Shown here piece after piece: positions 45,573-55,599 of a stretch of DNA of 62,268 nt (positions are counted from its first letter, which is position 1; the number at the start of each line of letters is the position of its first letter). The stretch covers positions 1 to 62,268 of the forward strand of contig DRKN01000194.1 in NCBI GenBank assembly GCA_011051755.1. The letters are read 5' to 3'. The notes below the pieces were generated by a model. That model ran no database searches. It was not told the origin of the DNA and saw nothing but the letters and a program-made list of their open reading frames with translations. The translations under genes and the position numbers were made by a program. The stretch is from Gammaproteobacteria bacterium. Its GTDB lineage: Bacteria; Pseudomonadota; Gammaproteobacteria; SZUA-152.

Positions 45573-46025
45573 TTACTGCAGATCCCAGTTGCCGACATCG
45601 GCATTCGCACCCTCACCACCCGCCTGACCGTCGGCACCCAGAGAAAAGATATCGATCTCACCCTTCACACCCGGCGACAGGTATTGATAGCCGTTCCCCC
45701 AGGGATCCTTGGGCAGACGATCCATGTAGGCCTTCCAGTTGCGCGGCTCGGGCGAGCCCGCAGGCTTGCTGACCAACGCCTCCAGCCCCTGATCCGTCGT
45801 CGGGTAGACAAAATTGTCCAGCTTGTAGAGGTTCAGCGAACTCTCGATGGCACGAATATCCTGCTTGGCCTTGGTGATGCGCGCGGCGTCCGGCCTGTCC
45901 ATGACGCGAGGCACGACGATAGCGGCGAGGATACCGAGGATGACCACCACCACCATCACTTCGATGAGGGTAAAGCCGCGCTGGCGGTTAAGATATGGCT
46001 GCTTATGTGTGGAATTCTGCTTCAC
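45573..46025 (-). CDS. gspG: Type II secretion major pseudopilin GspG
   Basis: GspG is the main pseudopilus subunit. The 150-aa precursor has QRGFTLIEVMVVVVILGILA (cleavage after G, F+1, E+5), the family KAKQDIRAIESSLNLYKLDN and the C-terminal calcium-loop region LSPGVKGEIDIFSLGADGQA. GTG 46025 with GGAG 7 bases upstream is the best start. It leads the gspG-N operon; gspC, D, E and F are not adjacent. Confidence 0.97.
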   Translation of the reverse strand: MKQNSTHKQPYLNRQRGFTLIEVMVVVVILGILAAIVVPRVMDRPDAARITKAKQDIRAIESSLNLYKLDNFVYPTTDQGLEALVSKPAGSPEPRNWKAYMDRLPKDPWGNGYQYLSPGVKGEIDIFSLGADGQAGGEGANADVGNWDLQ

Positions 46026-46069
46026 GTATCGACTCCGGTTCTCGTGATTTAAGCGCACTTCTTAACGAT

Positions 46070-46108
46070 AGATTACAGCCTCCGGCTTTACGCCCGGTAG
46101 TGTAATCT
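46070..46108. other. Hairpin in the gspG / rhombosortase control region
   Basis: Arms agattaca (46070-46077) and tgtaatct (46101-46108) with a GC-rich interior (ccgg/ccgg). It lies upstream of gspG and of the divergent gene. It may be an operator or leader hairpin; function unknown. Confidence 0.45.
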
Positions 46109-46181
46109 ATCAGTAGAGGCACTCTATCGCTCAATGATAACAAATGTTCTAAAATCCAGGTTTCCGGCTTGACCGCATTCC

Positions 46182-46820
46182 ATGACCAGCCCCTATCCAG
46201 CAACAACTATGACATCACCCGAGCGACACTGGTTGCATCAATTCCGCATTCCGCTGCTGCTGTCAGCGCTTATCGTCGTGTTGGCCCTGCCCGGTGACAG
46301 CACGCAGGCGCTGCTACGCTACGACCGTGCGGCCATTCTCGACGGCCAGTGGTGGCGATTACTCAGCGCCCATCTGTTACACCTCGGCGGATCCCACCTG
46401 CTGATGAATCTGGCCGGCCTGTGGTTGATCTGGCTGCTGGTCGGATCCGCCCTGTCCCCGCGCAGCTGGCTGATCCTGCTGTTTGCCGATGCCCTGATAA
46501 CGACTCTGGCTCTGCTGATCCTCAACCCACAGTTGGACTGGTATGTAGGCCTGTCCGGCGTCCTGCACGGCTTGCTGGTGGCAGGAGCCATCGCGGATAT
46601 CCGCGCTGGCCATCGCGGCACCTGGCTGCTGCTGGGCGCCGTGGCGTGCAAGCTGGGCTGGGAGCAGCTGGCAGGGCCGCTGCCAGGCTCCGAGGCCAGT
46701 GCCGGTGGCGCGGTGATCGTGGATGCACACCTCTACGGCGCCCTGGGCGGACTGTTGGGCCTTTTGTTGCCGGCGCCTCAACCAGCGCCGCCTCAATCGA
46801 CCTCCCGTCATTCACGATAG
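46182..46820 (+). CDS. Rhombosortase (rhomboid-family GlyGly-CTERM protease)
   Basis: Rhombosortases process proteins bearing a C-terminal GlyGly-CTERM sorting signal, most of which travel by the type II system. The 212-aa membrane protein has HLLHLGGSHLLMNLAGLWLI (rhomboid His/Asn region), the catalytic serine in GLSGVLHG (S125) and the catalytic histidine in DAHLYGALGG (H183), with about six hydrophobic helices. It is divergent from gspG. An alternative start is 46209. I found no GlyGly-CTERM substrate in the window. Confidence 0.9.
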   Translation: MTSPYPATTMTSPERHWLHQFRIPLLLSALIVVLALPGDSTQALLRYDRAAILDGQWWRLLSAHLLHLGGSHLLMNLAGLWLIWLLVGSALSPRSWLILLFADALITTLALLILNPQLDWYVGLSGVLHGLLVAGAIADIRAGHRGTWLLLGAVACKLGWEQLAGPLPGSEASAGGAVIVDAHLYGALGGLLGLLLPAPQPAPPQSTSRHSR

Positions 46821-46986
46821 ACCTGCCCGTAGCATGCGCCATGCGCACGATAAGCCCTGGATATAGAAATCAAATGAACCGGGAGTTGTTGCAATGACTG
46901 TTGTCTTCTCAAGCTTTCATCCCTGCAATGTATTCCCTGTGCCTCCGTGGCGAGCGAATTATAGTTACCGCATTGTGGCGGCGGGC

Positions 46987-47397
46987 TTACTTAACGACGC
47001 GCAGGGTCGGCTGGGCAGGCTTGTTCTTTTCCGCCTTGTCACTCTTCTGCAGCTCCGGTGGGCCTGGTGGGGGATTATCATCACTATCACTAAAAACCAT
47101 GCCACGGCCATTTTCGCGGGCATAGATGGCCAGCACGGCAGCCACAGGAAAAAAAAGATTCATCGGACGACCACCAAAGCGGGCATTGAAACTCACATCC
47201 GTGATACCCAGGTCGAGCGACTGCACGGCCTCCGGCGCCACGTTGAGAATAATCTTGCCATTATTGATGTGCTCGACGGGAACCTGCACATCCGCATAGC
47301 CGGCATTGACCAGCAGATAAGGCGTTAGACCGTTGTCCACGATCCATTCATAAATGGCGCGCAGGAGATAGGGCCGGCTGGATGTCATTTCCGACAT
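46987..47397 (-). CDS. sspB: ClpXP specificity-enhancing factor SspB
   Basis: SspB tethers ssrA-tagged proteins to ClpXP. The 136-aa protein has the substrate-binding domain SSRPYLLRAIYEWIVDNGLT, TPYLLVNAGYADVQVP and FGGRPMNLFFPVAAVLAIYA, then an acidic linker and the C-terminal ClpX-docking tail (QPTLRVVK). It follows sspA by 26 bp, as in E. coli. Confidence 0.96.
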   Translation of the reverse strand: MSEMTSSRPYLLRAIYEWIVDNGLTPYLLVNAGYADVQVPVEHINNGKIILNVAPEAVQSLDLGITDVSFNARFGGRPMNLFFPVAAVLAIYARENGRGMVFSDSDDNPPPGPPELQKSDKAEKNKPAQPTLRVVK

Positions 47398-47423
47398 GCG
47401 AAATATACTCGTAGAAATCCCAC

Positions 47424-48050
47424 TTAACCCTCGCGGATTTCCCGCTCGTTTTCGGTCAGACTGGCCTGGAAAGACTCCATATCAAACAGGCGCTGGGCAT
47501 ATTCCAGCATCGATTTGGCGGCGGGTGGCAGCTCAATGCCGTATTCCGGCAGACGCCACAGGATTGGCGCCACCGCACAGTCCAACAGTGACAGGTCATC
47601 GCTCAGAAAATACGGCTTTTGCTCAAAAATAGGAGCAACCACGGTCATGCTTTCGCGCAGCTCTTTAACGGCCTTGCTCTTTTCCTTGCCGCTGCCGGCA
47701 ATCTTGCCCAGCAGACTGTCCCAGTCACGCTGGATGCGACGCAGGGTCATACGGCTCTGGGCACGGGAAACCGGATCAACCGGCATCAATGGCGGGTGCG
47801 GAAAACGCTCGTCCAGATATTCCATGATCACCTGCGAGTCATACAGCACAAGATCACGATCAACCAGGGTCGGCACAGTGCCGTAAGGGTTCAGCGCCAT
47901 GAGATCCTCAGAAGGACTGGCAGGATCGACATCGACCGAGTCAAAATTGATGCCCTTTTCCGCAAGCACGATGCGCACGCGATGACTGTGAACATCCGAC
48001 GCCCCGGTAAAAAGCGACATTACCGACTTTCTATTGGCCACAACTGCCAT
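47424..48050 (-). CDS. sspA: Stringent starvation protein A
   Basis: SspA is a GST-fold RNA-polymerase-associated regulator. The 208-aa protein has the thioredoxin-like N domain (SVMSLFTGASDVHSHRVRIV, NPYGTVPTLVDRDLVLYDSQ) and an all-helical C domain (DLSLLDCAVAPILWRLPEYG). The catalytic cysteine/serine of true glutathione transferases is not evident. gggagaa precedes the ATG. It pairs with sspB and follows petABC, a conserved gammaproteobacterial order. Confidence 0.96.
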   Translation of the reverse strand: MAVVANRKSVMSLFTGASDVHSHRVRIVLAEKGINFDSVDVDPASPSEDLMALNPYGTVPTLVDRDLVLYDSQVIMEYLDERFPHPPLMPVDPVSRAQSRMTLRRIQRDWDSLLGKIAGSGKEKSKAVKELRESMTVVAPIFEQKPYFLSDDLSLLDCAVAPILWRLPEYGIELPPAAKSMLEYAQRLFDMESFQASLTENEREIREG

Positions 48051-48236
48051 TACTGTTTTCTCCCTGCATTACACCCACCCCGCCGCATAACCAGAAATAA
48101 AGGCCATGCATCCAGGCACTGGAAACGATCAAATAAACGGGGGATTATACCTGAAATCCGCTGAACCTTGCGGAAACGGTCATAACACATTGAATAAAAA
48201 GGAAATACTGAACGAGAATTATCGCCAAAAGAAGAA

Positions 48237-48262
48237 ACCCACCGGCCCGCGGGCCGGTGGGT
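48237..48262 (-). terminator. Terminator after petABC
   Basis: A 26-nt perfect palindrome (acccaccggcccg and its inverse) followed on the minus strand by tttcttctttt. It separates petC from sspA. Confidence 0.9.
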
Positions 48263-48275
48263 CAAGACGACGGAA

Positions 48276-49022
48276 TCAGCGGATATCTTTCCAATATTCC
48301 TTCTTCAGCAGATAGGCCAAAATCAGGAAGATAAACAGAAAGCCCAGCACCCATTTGCCCAGTGCCAGACGCTGCATCTTGCTGGGTTCGCTCACATAGG
48401 CCATAAAGTTCACCAGATCACGCACGGCATTGTCATAGTCCTCAGGACTCAGGGAACCCGACTCGACCAGTTTGAATCCCGTGATGGTTTCACGTTCATG
48501 ACCATCCTCGTCGATATGCGTCTCTACCACGGCCTCCTGCAAACCTTGCAGTTCCCACAGCGCATGCGGCATAGCCACATCCTTGAACACCGAGTTATTC
48601 ACGCCCCAGGGACGTGATTCATCGCGGTAGAAGGCGCGAAGATAGCTGTAGACCCAGTCTTCACCACGTACACGCATCAGCACAGACAGATCCGGGGGCG
48701 CGATGCCGAACCACTGCGCCGCATCTTTCGGCTGCATGACGATCTCCATGGTGTCGCCAATCTTACCATTGGTGGGCAACAACTCGGCGATCAACTCCTC
48801 ATCGGTCATGCCAAGATCCTGACCGATACGGCTGTATCTCATCAGTTCCGCAGAATGACAGTTCAGGCAATAATCCACGAATAGCTTGGCGCCGTTACGC
48901 AGCGATACCTTGTCTGCAAGATCAATATTGGCCTCGTCCAGATCCAGGTCGCTGCCACCCGCCGCAAACGCTGTCTGCGGCATACCGAATAATAGTGCAA
49001 TAACAAAAATTAGGTATTTCAC
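48276..49022 (-). CDS. petC: Cytochrome c1 of the bc1 complex
   Basis: Cytochrome c1 passes electrons from the Rieske centre to soluble cytochrome c. The 248-aa precursor has a signal peptide (MPQTAFA), the haem motif C52-x2-C55-H56 (CLNCH), a later Met ligand candidate in KDVAMPHALWE and a C-terminal membrane anchor (WVLGFLFIFLILAYLLKKEY). It starts with GTG overlapping the petB stop (GTGA). Confidence 0.97.
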   Translation of the reverse strand: MKYLIFVIALLFGMPQTAFAAGGSDLDLDEANIDLADKVSLRNGAKLFVDYCLNCHSAELMRYSRIGQDLGMTDEELIAELLPTNGKIGDTMEIVMQPKDAAQWFGIAPPDLSVLMRVRGEDWVYSYLRAFYRDESRPWGVNNSVFKDVAMPHALWELQGLQEAVVETHIDEDGHERETITGFKLVESGSLSPEDYDNAVRDLVNFMAYVSEPSKMQRLALGKWVLGFLFIFLILAYLLKKEYWKDIR

Positions 49023-50257
49023 TTGGATGTCACCCTCTCTGGAACTGGCTTGGTCTTATCCCACCGGGAATAAATTGGCATGAGCAGGAAAAAGGCAAAA
49101 TACAGTATCGAAAAGATACGTGAAAACAGCGTCGCAGCCGGCGTCGCGGCCACTGTACCCAGATACGCCAGACTGATGAAGCTCACCACAAAAATGGTCA
49201 GCGCCGTCTTGAAGACCATGCCACGCTGGCGGATGGATTTGACAGGGCTACGATCCAGCCAGGGCAACAGGAACAGCACCGCAATGGCCGCTCCCATGGC
49301 GAGCACCCCGATGAACTTGTCCGGCACTGCGCGCAAAATGGCGTAGAAAGGCGTGAAATACCAGACCGGGGCGATATGCTCCGGGGTCTTCAGCGGATCC
49401 GCAGGCGTGAAATTGTCTTTTTCCAGGGCGTAACCACCCATCTCCGGAGCATAGAACACCACTGCCGCAAAAATGATGAGGAACACGGCCATAGCCACCA
49501 GATCCTTTACGGTGTGGTAGGGATGGAAGGGAATACCATCCAGCGGCACCCCATCGGGCCCCTTGTTTTTCTTGATCTCGATGCCATCGGGATTGTTGGA
49601 GCCCACCGAGCGCAGGGCCACGATATGTAGCACCACCAGACCGATGAGCACCAAGGGCGCAGCGATTACATGGAAAGCGAAGAAACGGTTGAGCGTGGCA
49701 TCGGCAACCACGTAATCACCACGAATCCACAGAGCCAGATCCTCGCCGATATAAGGAATGGCGCCGAACAGAGAAATGATGACCTGCGCCCCCCAGAAGG
49801 ACATCTGCCCCCACGGCAACAGATAACCCATGAAGGCCTCGGCCATGAGTACCACGAACAGGCCCATGCCAATCAGCCACAACAGCTCACGCGGCCCCCG
49901 GTAAGAGCCATATAACAGGGCCCGGAACATATGCAGATAGACGACAATGAAGAAAAACGAGGCGCCCGTGGAATGCAGATAACGAATCAACCAGCCCCAG
50001 TTGACATCACGCATAATGTATTCCACAGAGGCGAAAGCCGTCTCTGCGGTGGGCTTGTAATTCATGGTCAGGAAAATACCGGTGACCACCTGGATGACCA
50101 GCACCAGCAAGGCAAGAGAACCGAAGTAGTACCAGAAATTGAAATTCTTCGGCGCATAGTACTTGGTTAGGTTATCTTCCCATAATTTCGTCAACGGAAA
50201 GCGGGCATCCACCCAGTCACGCAGGGATAGTATGCGGTCTGACAGACGATTGGACAT
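49019..50257 (-). CDS. petB: Cytochrome b of the bc1 complex
   Basis: The membrane quinol-oxidising subunit. The 412-aa protein has eight predicted helices, haem-ligand histidines in RYLHSTGASFFFIVVYLHMF and FHVIAAPLVLIGLVVLHIVA, the Qo-site PEWY-type motif present as APVWYFTPFYAILRAVP, and GYLLPWGQMSFWGAQV. ATG 50257 shares a base with the petA stop (TAATG). The long upstream frame overlaps petA and is not coding. Confidence 0.98.
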   Translation of the reverse strand: MSNRLSDRILSLRDWVDARFPLTKLWEDNLTKYYAPKNFNFWYYFGSLALLVLVIQVVTGIFLTMNYKPTAETAFASVEYIMRDVNWGWLIRYLHSTGASFFFIVVYLHMFRALLYGSYRGPRELLWLIGMGLFVVLMAEAFMGYLLPWGQMSFWGAQVIISLFGAIPYIGEDLALWIRGDYVVADATLNRFFAFHVIAAPLVLIGLVVLHIVALRSVGSNNPDGIEIKKNKGPDGVPLDGIPFHPYHTVKDLVAMAVFLIIFAAVVFYAPEMGGYALEKDNFTPADPLKTPEHIAPVWYFTPFYAILRAVPDKFIGVLAMGAAIAVLFLLPWLDRSPVKSIRQRGMVFKTALTIFVVSFISLAYLGTVAATPAATLFSRIFSILYFAFFLLMPIYSRWDKTKPVPERVTSK

Positions 50258-50853
50258 TACACGGCCTCCGGATCGACACCGATCACCAAACGGGTGCTCA
50301 GGGTGAAATGATAGGGTGGTACAACCAGGTTCGTCGGCGCTGGCACGCCCGCGTAAACACGCCCGGAAAGATCGTAACTCGAACCATGGCAGGGGCAGAA
50401 GAAGCCTCCCTTCCACTCGGGACCCAGATCGATAGGGGCCACCTCAGGACGGAACGTCGGCGCACAGCCCAGGTGCGTACAAATACCGATCATCACCATG
50501 TATTCGGGATTGATGGAGCGATGCTCATTTTTCGCATAGGCCGGCTGCTGAGACAACTCATCCGAATTCGGATCACGCAACAGCGGTTCCAGGCTCCTCG
50601 CGTTTTCGAGCATTTCTTCGTCGCGCCGCAAGATCCAGACGGGTTGCCCACGCCATTCGACGGTCATCAACTGACCCACCTCAAGCTTGCTGACATCCAC
50701 CTCGACAGGTGCGCCGGCCGCCTCGGCCCTGGCCGAAGGATGCATAGAAAGAATAAATGGAGTAGCAACATAAGCTGCACCGACTCCCCCCATGGCCGTC
50801 GTCGCAGCAATCAGCATGCGACGCCGACCGTCGTCGATTTCTTCCGAACTCAT
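50257..50853 (-). CDS. petA: Rieske iron-sulfur subunit of the bc1 complex
   Basis: A 198-aa protein with a Tat-type start (DDGRRRMLIAATTAMGGVGA) and membrane anchor, and the Rieske 2Fe-2S boxes C125-T-H127-L-G-C130 and C153-P-C155-H156-G-S. It is first of petABC; agaggtagag lies before the ATG. Confidence 0.98.
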   Translation of the reverse strand: MSSEEIDDGRRRMLIAATTAMGGVGAAYVATPFILSMHPSARAEAAGAPVEVDVSKLEVGQLMTVEWRGQPVWILRRDEEMLENARSLEPLLRDPNSDELSQQPAYAKNEHRSINPEYMVMIGICTHLGCAPTFRPEVAPIDLGPEWKGGFFCPCHGSSYDLSGRVYAGVPAPTNLVVPPYHFTLSTRLVIGVDPEAV

Positions 50854-51923
50854 CTCTACCTCTTTCTCAGTGACAGGGTATTTTCGCGCGAATATGTTAA
50901 CCTAAGTTAACCCCAAAAAATAACCGGCTCGCACCGGAACATAACAAATATGCCTGAGCATTTCACACAGTAAACAGTAATTCACACAGTAAACAGTAAT
51001 CCTGTTGCAATCAAATGTTGGCGCCCGGCCACGCACTCCGTCAAGGTAGCATTGGCGGAGCCAAACGAATCTAAGCGGGAGCTGATATACCCACATGCCA
51101 AAAACCCCATAAACCATTAAAACAGCCTTTTGTGCGCACTCACCCGCCAATACAGCTTCAATTCCAAGCTCAACGGGTAATAAATTAAGCGCGTCAACCT
51201 GAATCCATAGCTTCAAGTTGACCACAGAGAACCGGCCCACGGTGATGATCGGTTCGTTCAGTCACGGCCATACCAAGCGATGCTGCGTATTGGCTATTTC
51301 CGCACGACAAACAAAAAATCCTGAAAACAGAACCACCAACGCCTTGCTGGAAAACACCAACAAAGTGCCCATTCATTACAACTTGGAAATGTTCAAGATT
51401 CGCAGGCAGCACCGCGACATTTGGAAAGACCGCTGAAACGGCGTACCTCCCTCTCACTATTATTATCAGCCGAGTCCGGCAGACAGACTGGGTTATTGTT
51501 TTTTGTCTGGCCGTCTCTCCCCGTTGGCAACCACCAACGCCGGGACACCAACTATTGATATATCAGCCATCAACTATGTTGGTTTGGCATTCCCAGCCAC
51601 CAACGCTATCGATGCTAGAACAACCCCGGCACGGGTGTCAATGTATATTTGATAAAAAAATCAACCCATCGACGGATAGCAAAAACAAGTCTGGCAAGTG
51701 CACCCGATTTGTGCAAACCGCTTATTTTAAAGGCTTTTTTGGTGCAGACAAACCAGTCTTCCGGCGACATTTCCCGCATAACAAACGCGCCTTTATCGAG
51801 CAGACTGTCAAAAAACCGCCTTTCGGCAGCCTATCCCGGATATTTTATCCATTTACACAAAGTTCGCGCAGCTTTCATTGCAATACCCGGATCAACAACC
51901 GGCCAGGAAATCCCTGCTTTTAT
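50854..51923. other. About 1.07 kb without a recognisable gene
   Basis: No frame in this stretch has family motifs or a good start. Composition is more AT-rich and less codon-biased than the neighbours. It contains two GTTAAC sites 4 bp apart (50896-50911) in the petA upstream region and a perfect tandem 19-bp duplication (50962-50999). It may be an old insertion or eroded gene. The petA and uspA regulatory regions lie at its ends. Confidence 0.5.
50962..50999. repeat. Perfect tandem 19-bp direct repeat
   Basis: ttcacacagtaaacagtaa is present twice in a row (50962-50980 and 50981-50999), about 110 bp upstream of petA. Confidence 0.95.
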
Positions 51924-52361
51924 TTATTCCGCAATATTAACAGCCAATACATCGCAATGCGCATTGTGCAAAACCGCGTTCGCGGTGGAGCCCAGCAATT
52001 TAAAAATACCCTGCCGGCTGTGGCGGCCGATGACAATCAGATCAACCTGATTGTCATCGGCATAGCGAATGATTTCCAACTTTGTCACACCAATCTCAAC
52101 ACTCGAAACCACATCGATATCACCCAGGTTCTTCATCTTGTCGGCCAGACTTTCCTTTGCCCGCGCCATCAGTGTTTCTTCGATCTCCAAGGGCTGGGGA
52201 AGCATAAGGTCACTACCCAGATCAACAGGCACGTACTCCACCACATGTAACAGCAGCAGCTGGGCGGAATACTTTTTTGCCAGCTCAGTGGCGCGCTCAT
52301 AGACCACTTCACCCTCACTGCCAAGATCCAGCGTGGCAAGAATTTTCTCGTAGGCCGCCAT
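51924..52361 (-). CDS. Universal stress protein UspA family
   Basis: A 145-aa single Usp domain. MAAYEKILATLDLGSEGEVV opens the Rossmann-like fold and the ATP-binding-type motif is VIGRHSRQGIFKLLGSTANAV. gaggggtg lies before the ATG. It follows groEL across a strong terminator and is monocistronic. Confidence 0.95.
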   Translation of the reverse strand: MAAYEKILATLDLGSEGEVVYERATELAKKYSAQLLLLHVVEYVPVDLGSDLMLPQPLEIEETLMARAKESLADKMKNLGDIDVVSSVEIGVTKLEIIRYADDNQVDLIVIGRHSRQGIFKLLGSTANAVLHNAHCDVLAVNIAE

Positions 52362-52485
52362 TTCACCCCTCCATCAATCGTGTATTTTCACTGCTCCGAT
52401 TACCAGGCTAGCACGATAGCAGCCATCCTTCAGCGTCGACACACAAAGTCAACCCCCCTCTCATTGTATACCGGCAGACACAAAA

Positions 52486-52515
52486 AAAACCCCGCCGGTC
52501 TCCCGGCGGGGTTTT
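52486..52515 (-). terminator. Terminator after groESL
   Basis: A 13-bp perfect stem, aaaaccccgccgg (52486-52498) with ccggcggggtttt (52503-52515), a tctc loop and T tracts on both sides. Confidence 0.94.
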
Positions 52516-52553
52516 GTTACGCTCGGCTGGCAACAGCCGGGGTAGAGGGCTGC

Positions 52554-54233
<1,680 letters not shown>

Positions 54234-54274
54234 CTAAAATTAGTGTGTAATACAGATCAGTTACGGGGGTGAAA

Positions 54275-54565
54275 TCAGCCTTCAACGACGGCCTGGATGT
54301 CTTCTTCACGCATCATCAGCAACTCTTCGCCATCGATCTTGACGGCAGTACCGCCGTACTGACCGAACAGAATTTTGTCACCAACCTTCACGTCCATGGG
54401 ACGAACACTGCCATTCTCCAGGATCTTGCCATGGCCTGCGGCCAGCACTTCACCCTGGTTGGGCTTCTCTGCAGCGGAGCCTGGCAGGACAATGCCGCCA
54501 GCGGTGGTGGTCTCCTCTTCCATGCGGCGAACCAGCACGCGATCATGCAAAGGACGAATGTTCAT
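54275..54565 (-). CDS. groS: Co-chaperonin GroES
   Basis: The 96-aa lid of the GroEL chamber: [20 protein letters not shown], the mobile loop [20 protein letters not shown], and [20 protein letters not shown] with LLMMREEDI. gaggag stands before the ATG. Confidence 0.99.
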   Translation of the reverse strand: MNIRPLHDRVLVRRMEEETTTAGGIVLPGSAAEKPNQGEVLAAGHGKILENGSVRPMDVKVGDKILFGQYGGTAVKIDGEELLMMREEDIQAVVEG

Positions 54566-54646
54566 TTACTATCTCCTCAGATTTACAGGTGTTACTACAA
54601 AAGGGTTACCCACAGGCCACACAACGACCCGTACAGGGGGATGCAA

Positions 54647-54673
54647 TTAGCACTCGCATCGAGTGAGCGCTAA
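54647..54673 (-). promoter_or_regulatory. CIRCE operator (HrcA site) of groESL
   Basis: On the minus strand ttagcgctc-N9-gagtgctaa matches CIRCE TTAGCACTC-N9-GAGTGCTAA in 17 of 18 positions. It overlaps the expected transcription start of groS. HrcA itself is not in the window. Confidence 0.93.
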
Positions 54674-54700
54674 TAATAGTGATGAATATTTGAAAATCAA
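54673..54700 (-). promoter_or_regulatory. Sigma70-like promoter of groESL
   Basis: On the minus strand ttgatt is followed by 16 bases and tattat; the -10 abuts CIRCE, so HrcA binding would block it. The -35 region also has a partial sigma32 look (cttgatt). Confidence 0.7.
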
Positions 54701-54799
54701 GGGGGGAAGACAATATCCACGGCTTTCAGGCATTCACCGGTTTCGCCGCTTCGGGATCTCACCATGCAGGGCACAGCACCGAAAAAAACGCGCGCGCCC

Positions 54800-54968
54800 G
54801 TAGGGTGGGCACCGCCCACCATTGCAATCTCGGCAAGCAAGTAGCCTGGGTTGAGCTGGCGAAACCCGGGGAATTCGGGCTGTGAATGGGAGTCAATATC
54901 CGTAGTATTGGAGGGGAGAAAACCAACAGTAAGACAGCCCTGCATCGTTTCCGGTGGGCAGTGCCCAT
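54800..54968. repeat. Dispersed palindrome copies upstream of groS
   Basis: tagggtgggcaccgcccacc (54801-54820), the left half of the gtagcctgggttgag element (54841-54870) and ggtgggcagtgcccat (54953-54968). No gene is supported in 54702-54987. Confidence 0.8.
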
Positions 54969-54987
54969 ACAAAACAGGAGGTGCCTT

Positions 54988-55599
54988 TCAGGGAAATGGC
55001 GCCGACCGGGGATCAATCGCAATGAACTCGCCCGTGTCATGCACCACACCATCGCTCCGCCCATCCCAATAGGCCGTATAGGCCTGCGGATCATCGGCAT
55101 CAATGAATTCGCCGCTATCCTGAGGTAGAGAATCGCTGCCCGCGTGCATTGGCGGATTATCCACATCAATAAATTCGCCGCTATCCTGCACCGTATCGTC
55201 GTCGGAACGGGCGTTCAAATGGGCAATGTAGGCCTGTGGATCATCGGCATCGATAAATTCACCCGTATCCTGCACCACTCCGTCATCCAAAAAGACCCCC
55301 ATCGCCTTCTCGGCCGCCATCAGCGGCGTGGGCATTTCCAGCGGCGGGGCATGCAGCACCGGCGGCAACGTCGCCCGGGCGGAAACAGCCGGCGGATTTC
55401 CCGCCCCAACAGGCGGTGGAAAAACGGCCAATCGCTCTCCCCCGCTTTCATCGACAGATGGATTCAGCGCAGCAGACGGCGCATCACCCTGCCCTTGCTC
55501 ACCGGTCGTATCCTGATCCTTGGTGATGACATACCACGACCCGGCCCCCGACACCCAGCCGATGAGCAATGCCGCAATGATTGAGTGTTTATGACTCAT
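54988..55599 (-). CDS. Membrane-anchored protein with four DxGEFIDxD repeats
   Basis: 203 aa. An N-terminal hydrophobic segment (SIIAALLIGWVSGAGSWYVI) is followed by a low-complexity Pro/Ala linker. The C-terminal half has four copies of an acidic motif: VQDTGEFIDADDPQAY (109-124), VQDSGEFIDVDNPP (137-150), PQDSGEFIDADDPQAY (159-174) and a shorter VHDTGEFIAIDP (186-197). I know no family with this repeat. The acidic D/N/E pattern could bind calcium or act as a partner-binding motif (inference). It overlaps the TSP3-repeat gene upstream by 4 bp, so the two are translationally coupled. Confidence 0.75.
   Translation of the reverse strand: MSHKHSIIAALLIGWVSGAGSWYVITKDQDTTGEQGQGDAPSAALNPSVDESGGERLAVFPPPVGAGNPPAVSARATLPPVLHAPPLEMPTPLMAAEKAMGVFLDDGVVQDTGEFIDADDPQAYIAHLNARSDDDTVQDSGEFIDVDNPPMHAGSDSLPQDSGEFIDADDPQAYTAYWDGRSDGVVHDTGEFIAIDPRSAPFP

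Noticed and set aside
51555..52250. Plus-strand frame of 231 codons
   Set aside because: Half is antisense to uspA and the rest has no motif, start signal or codon bias.
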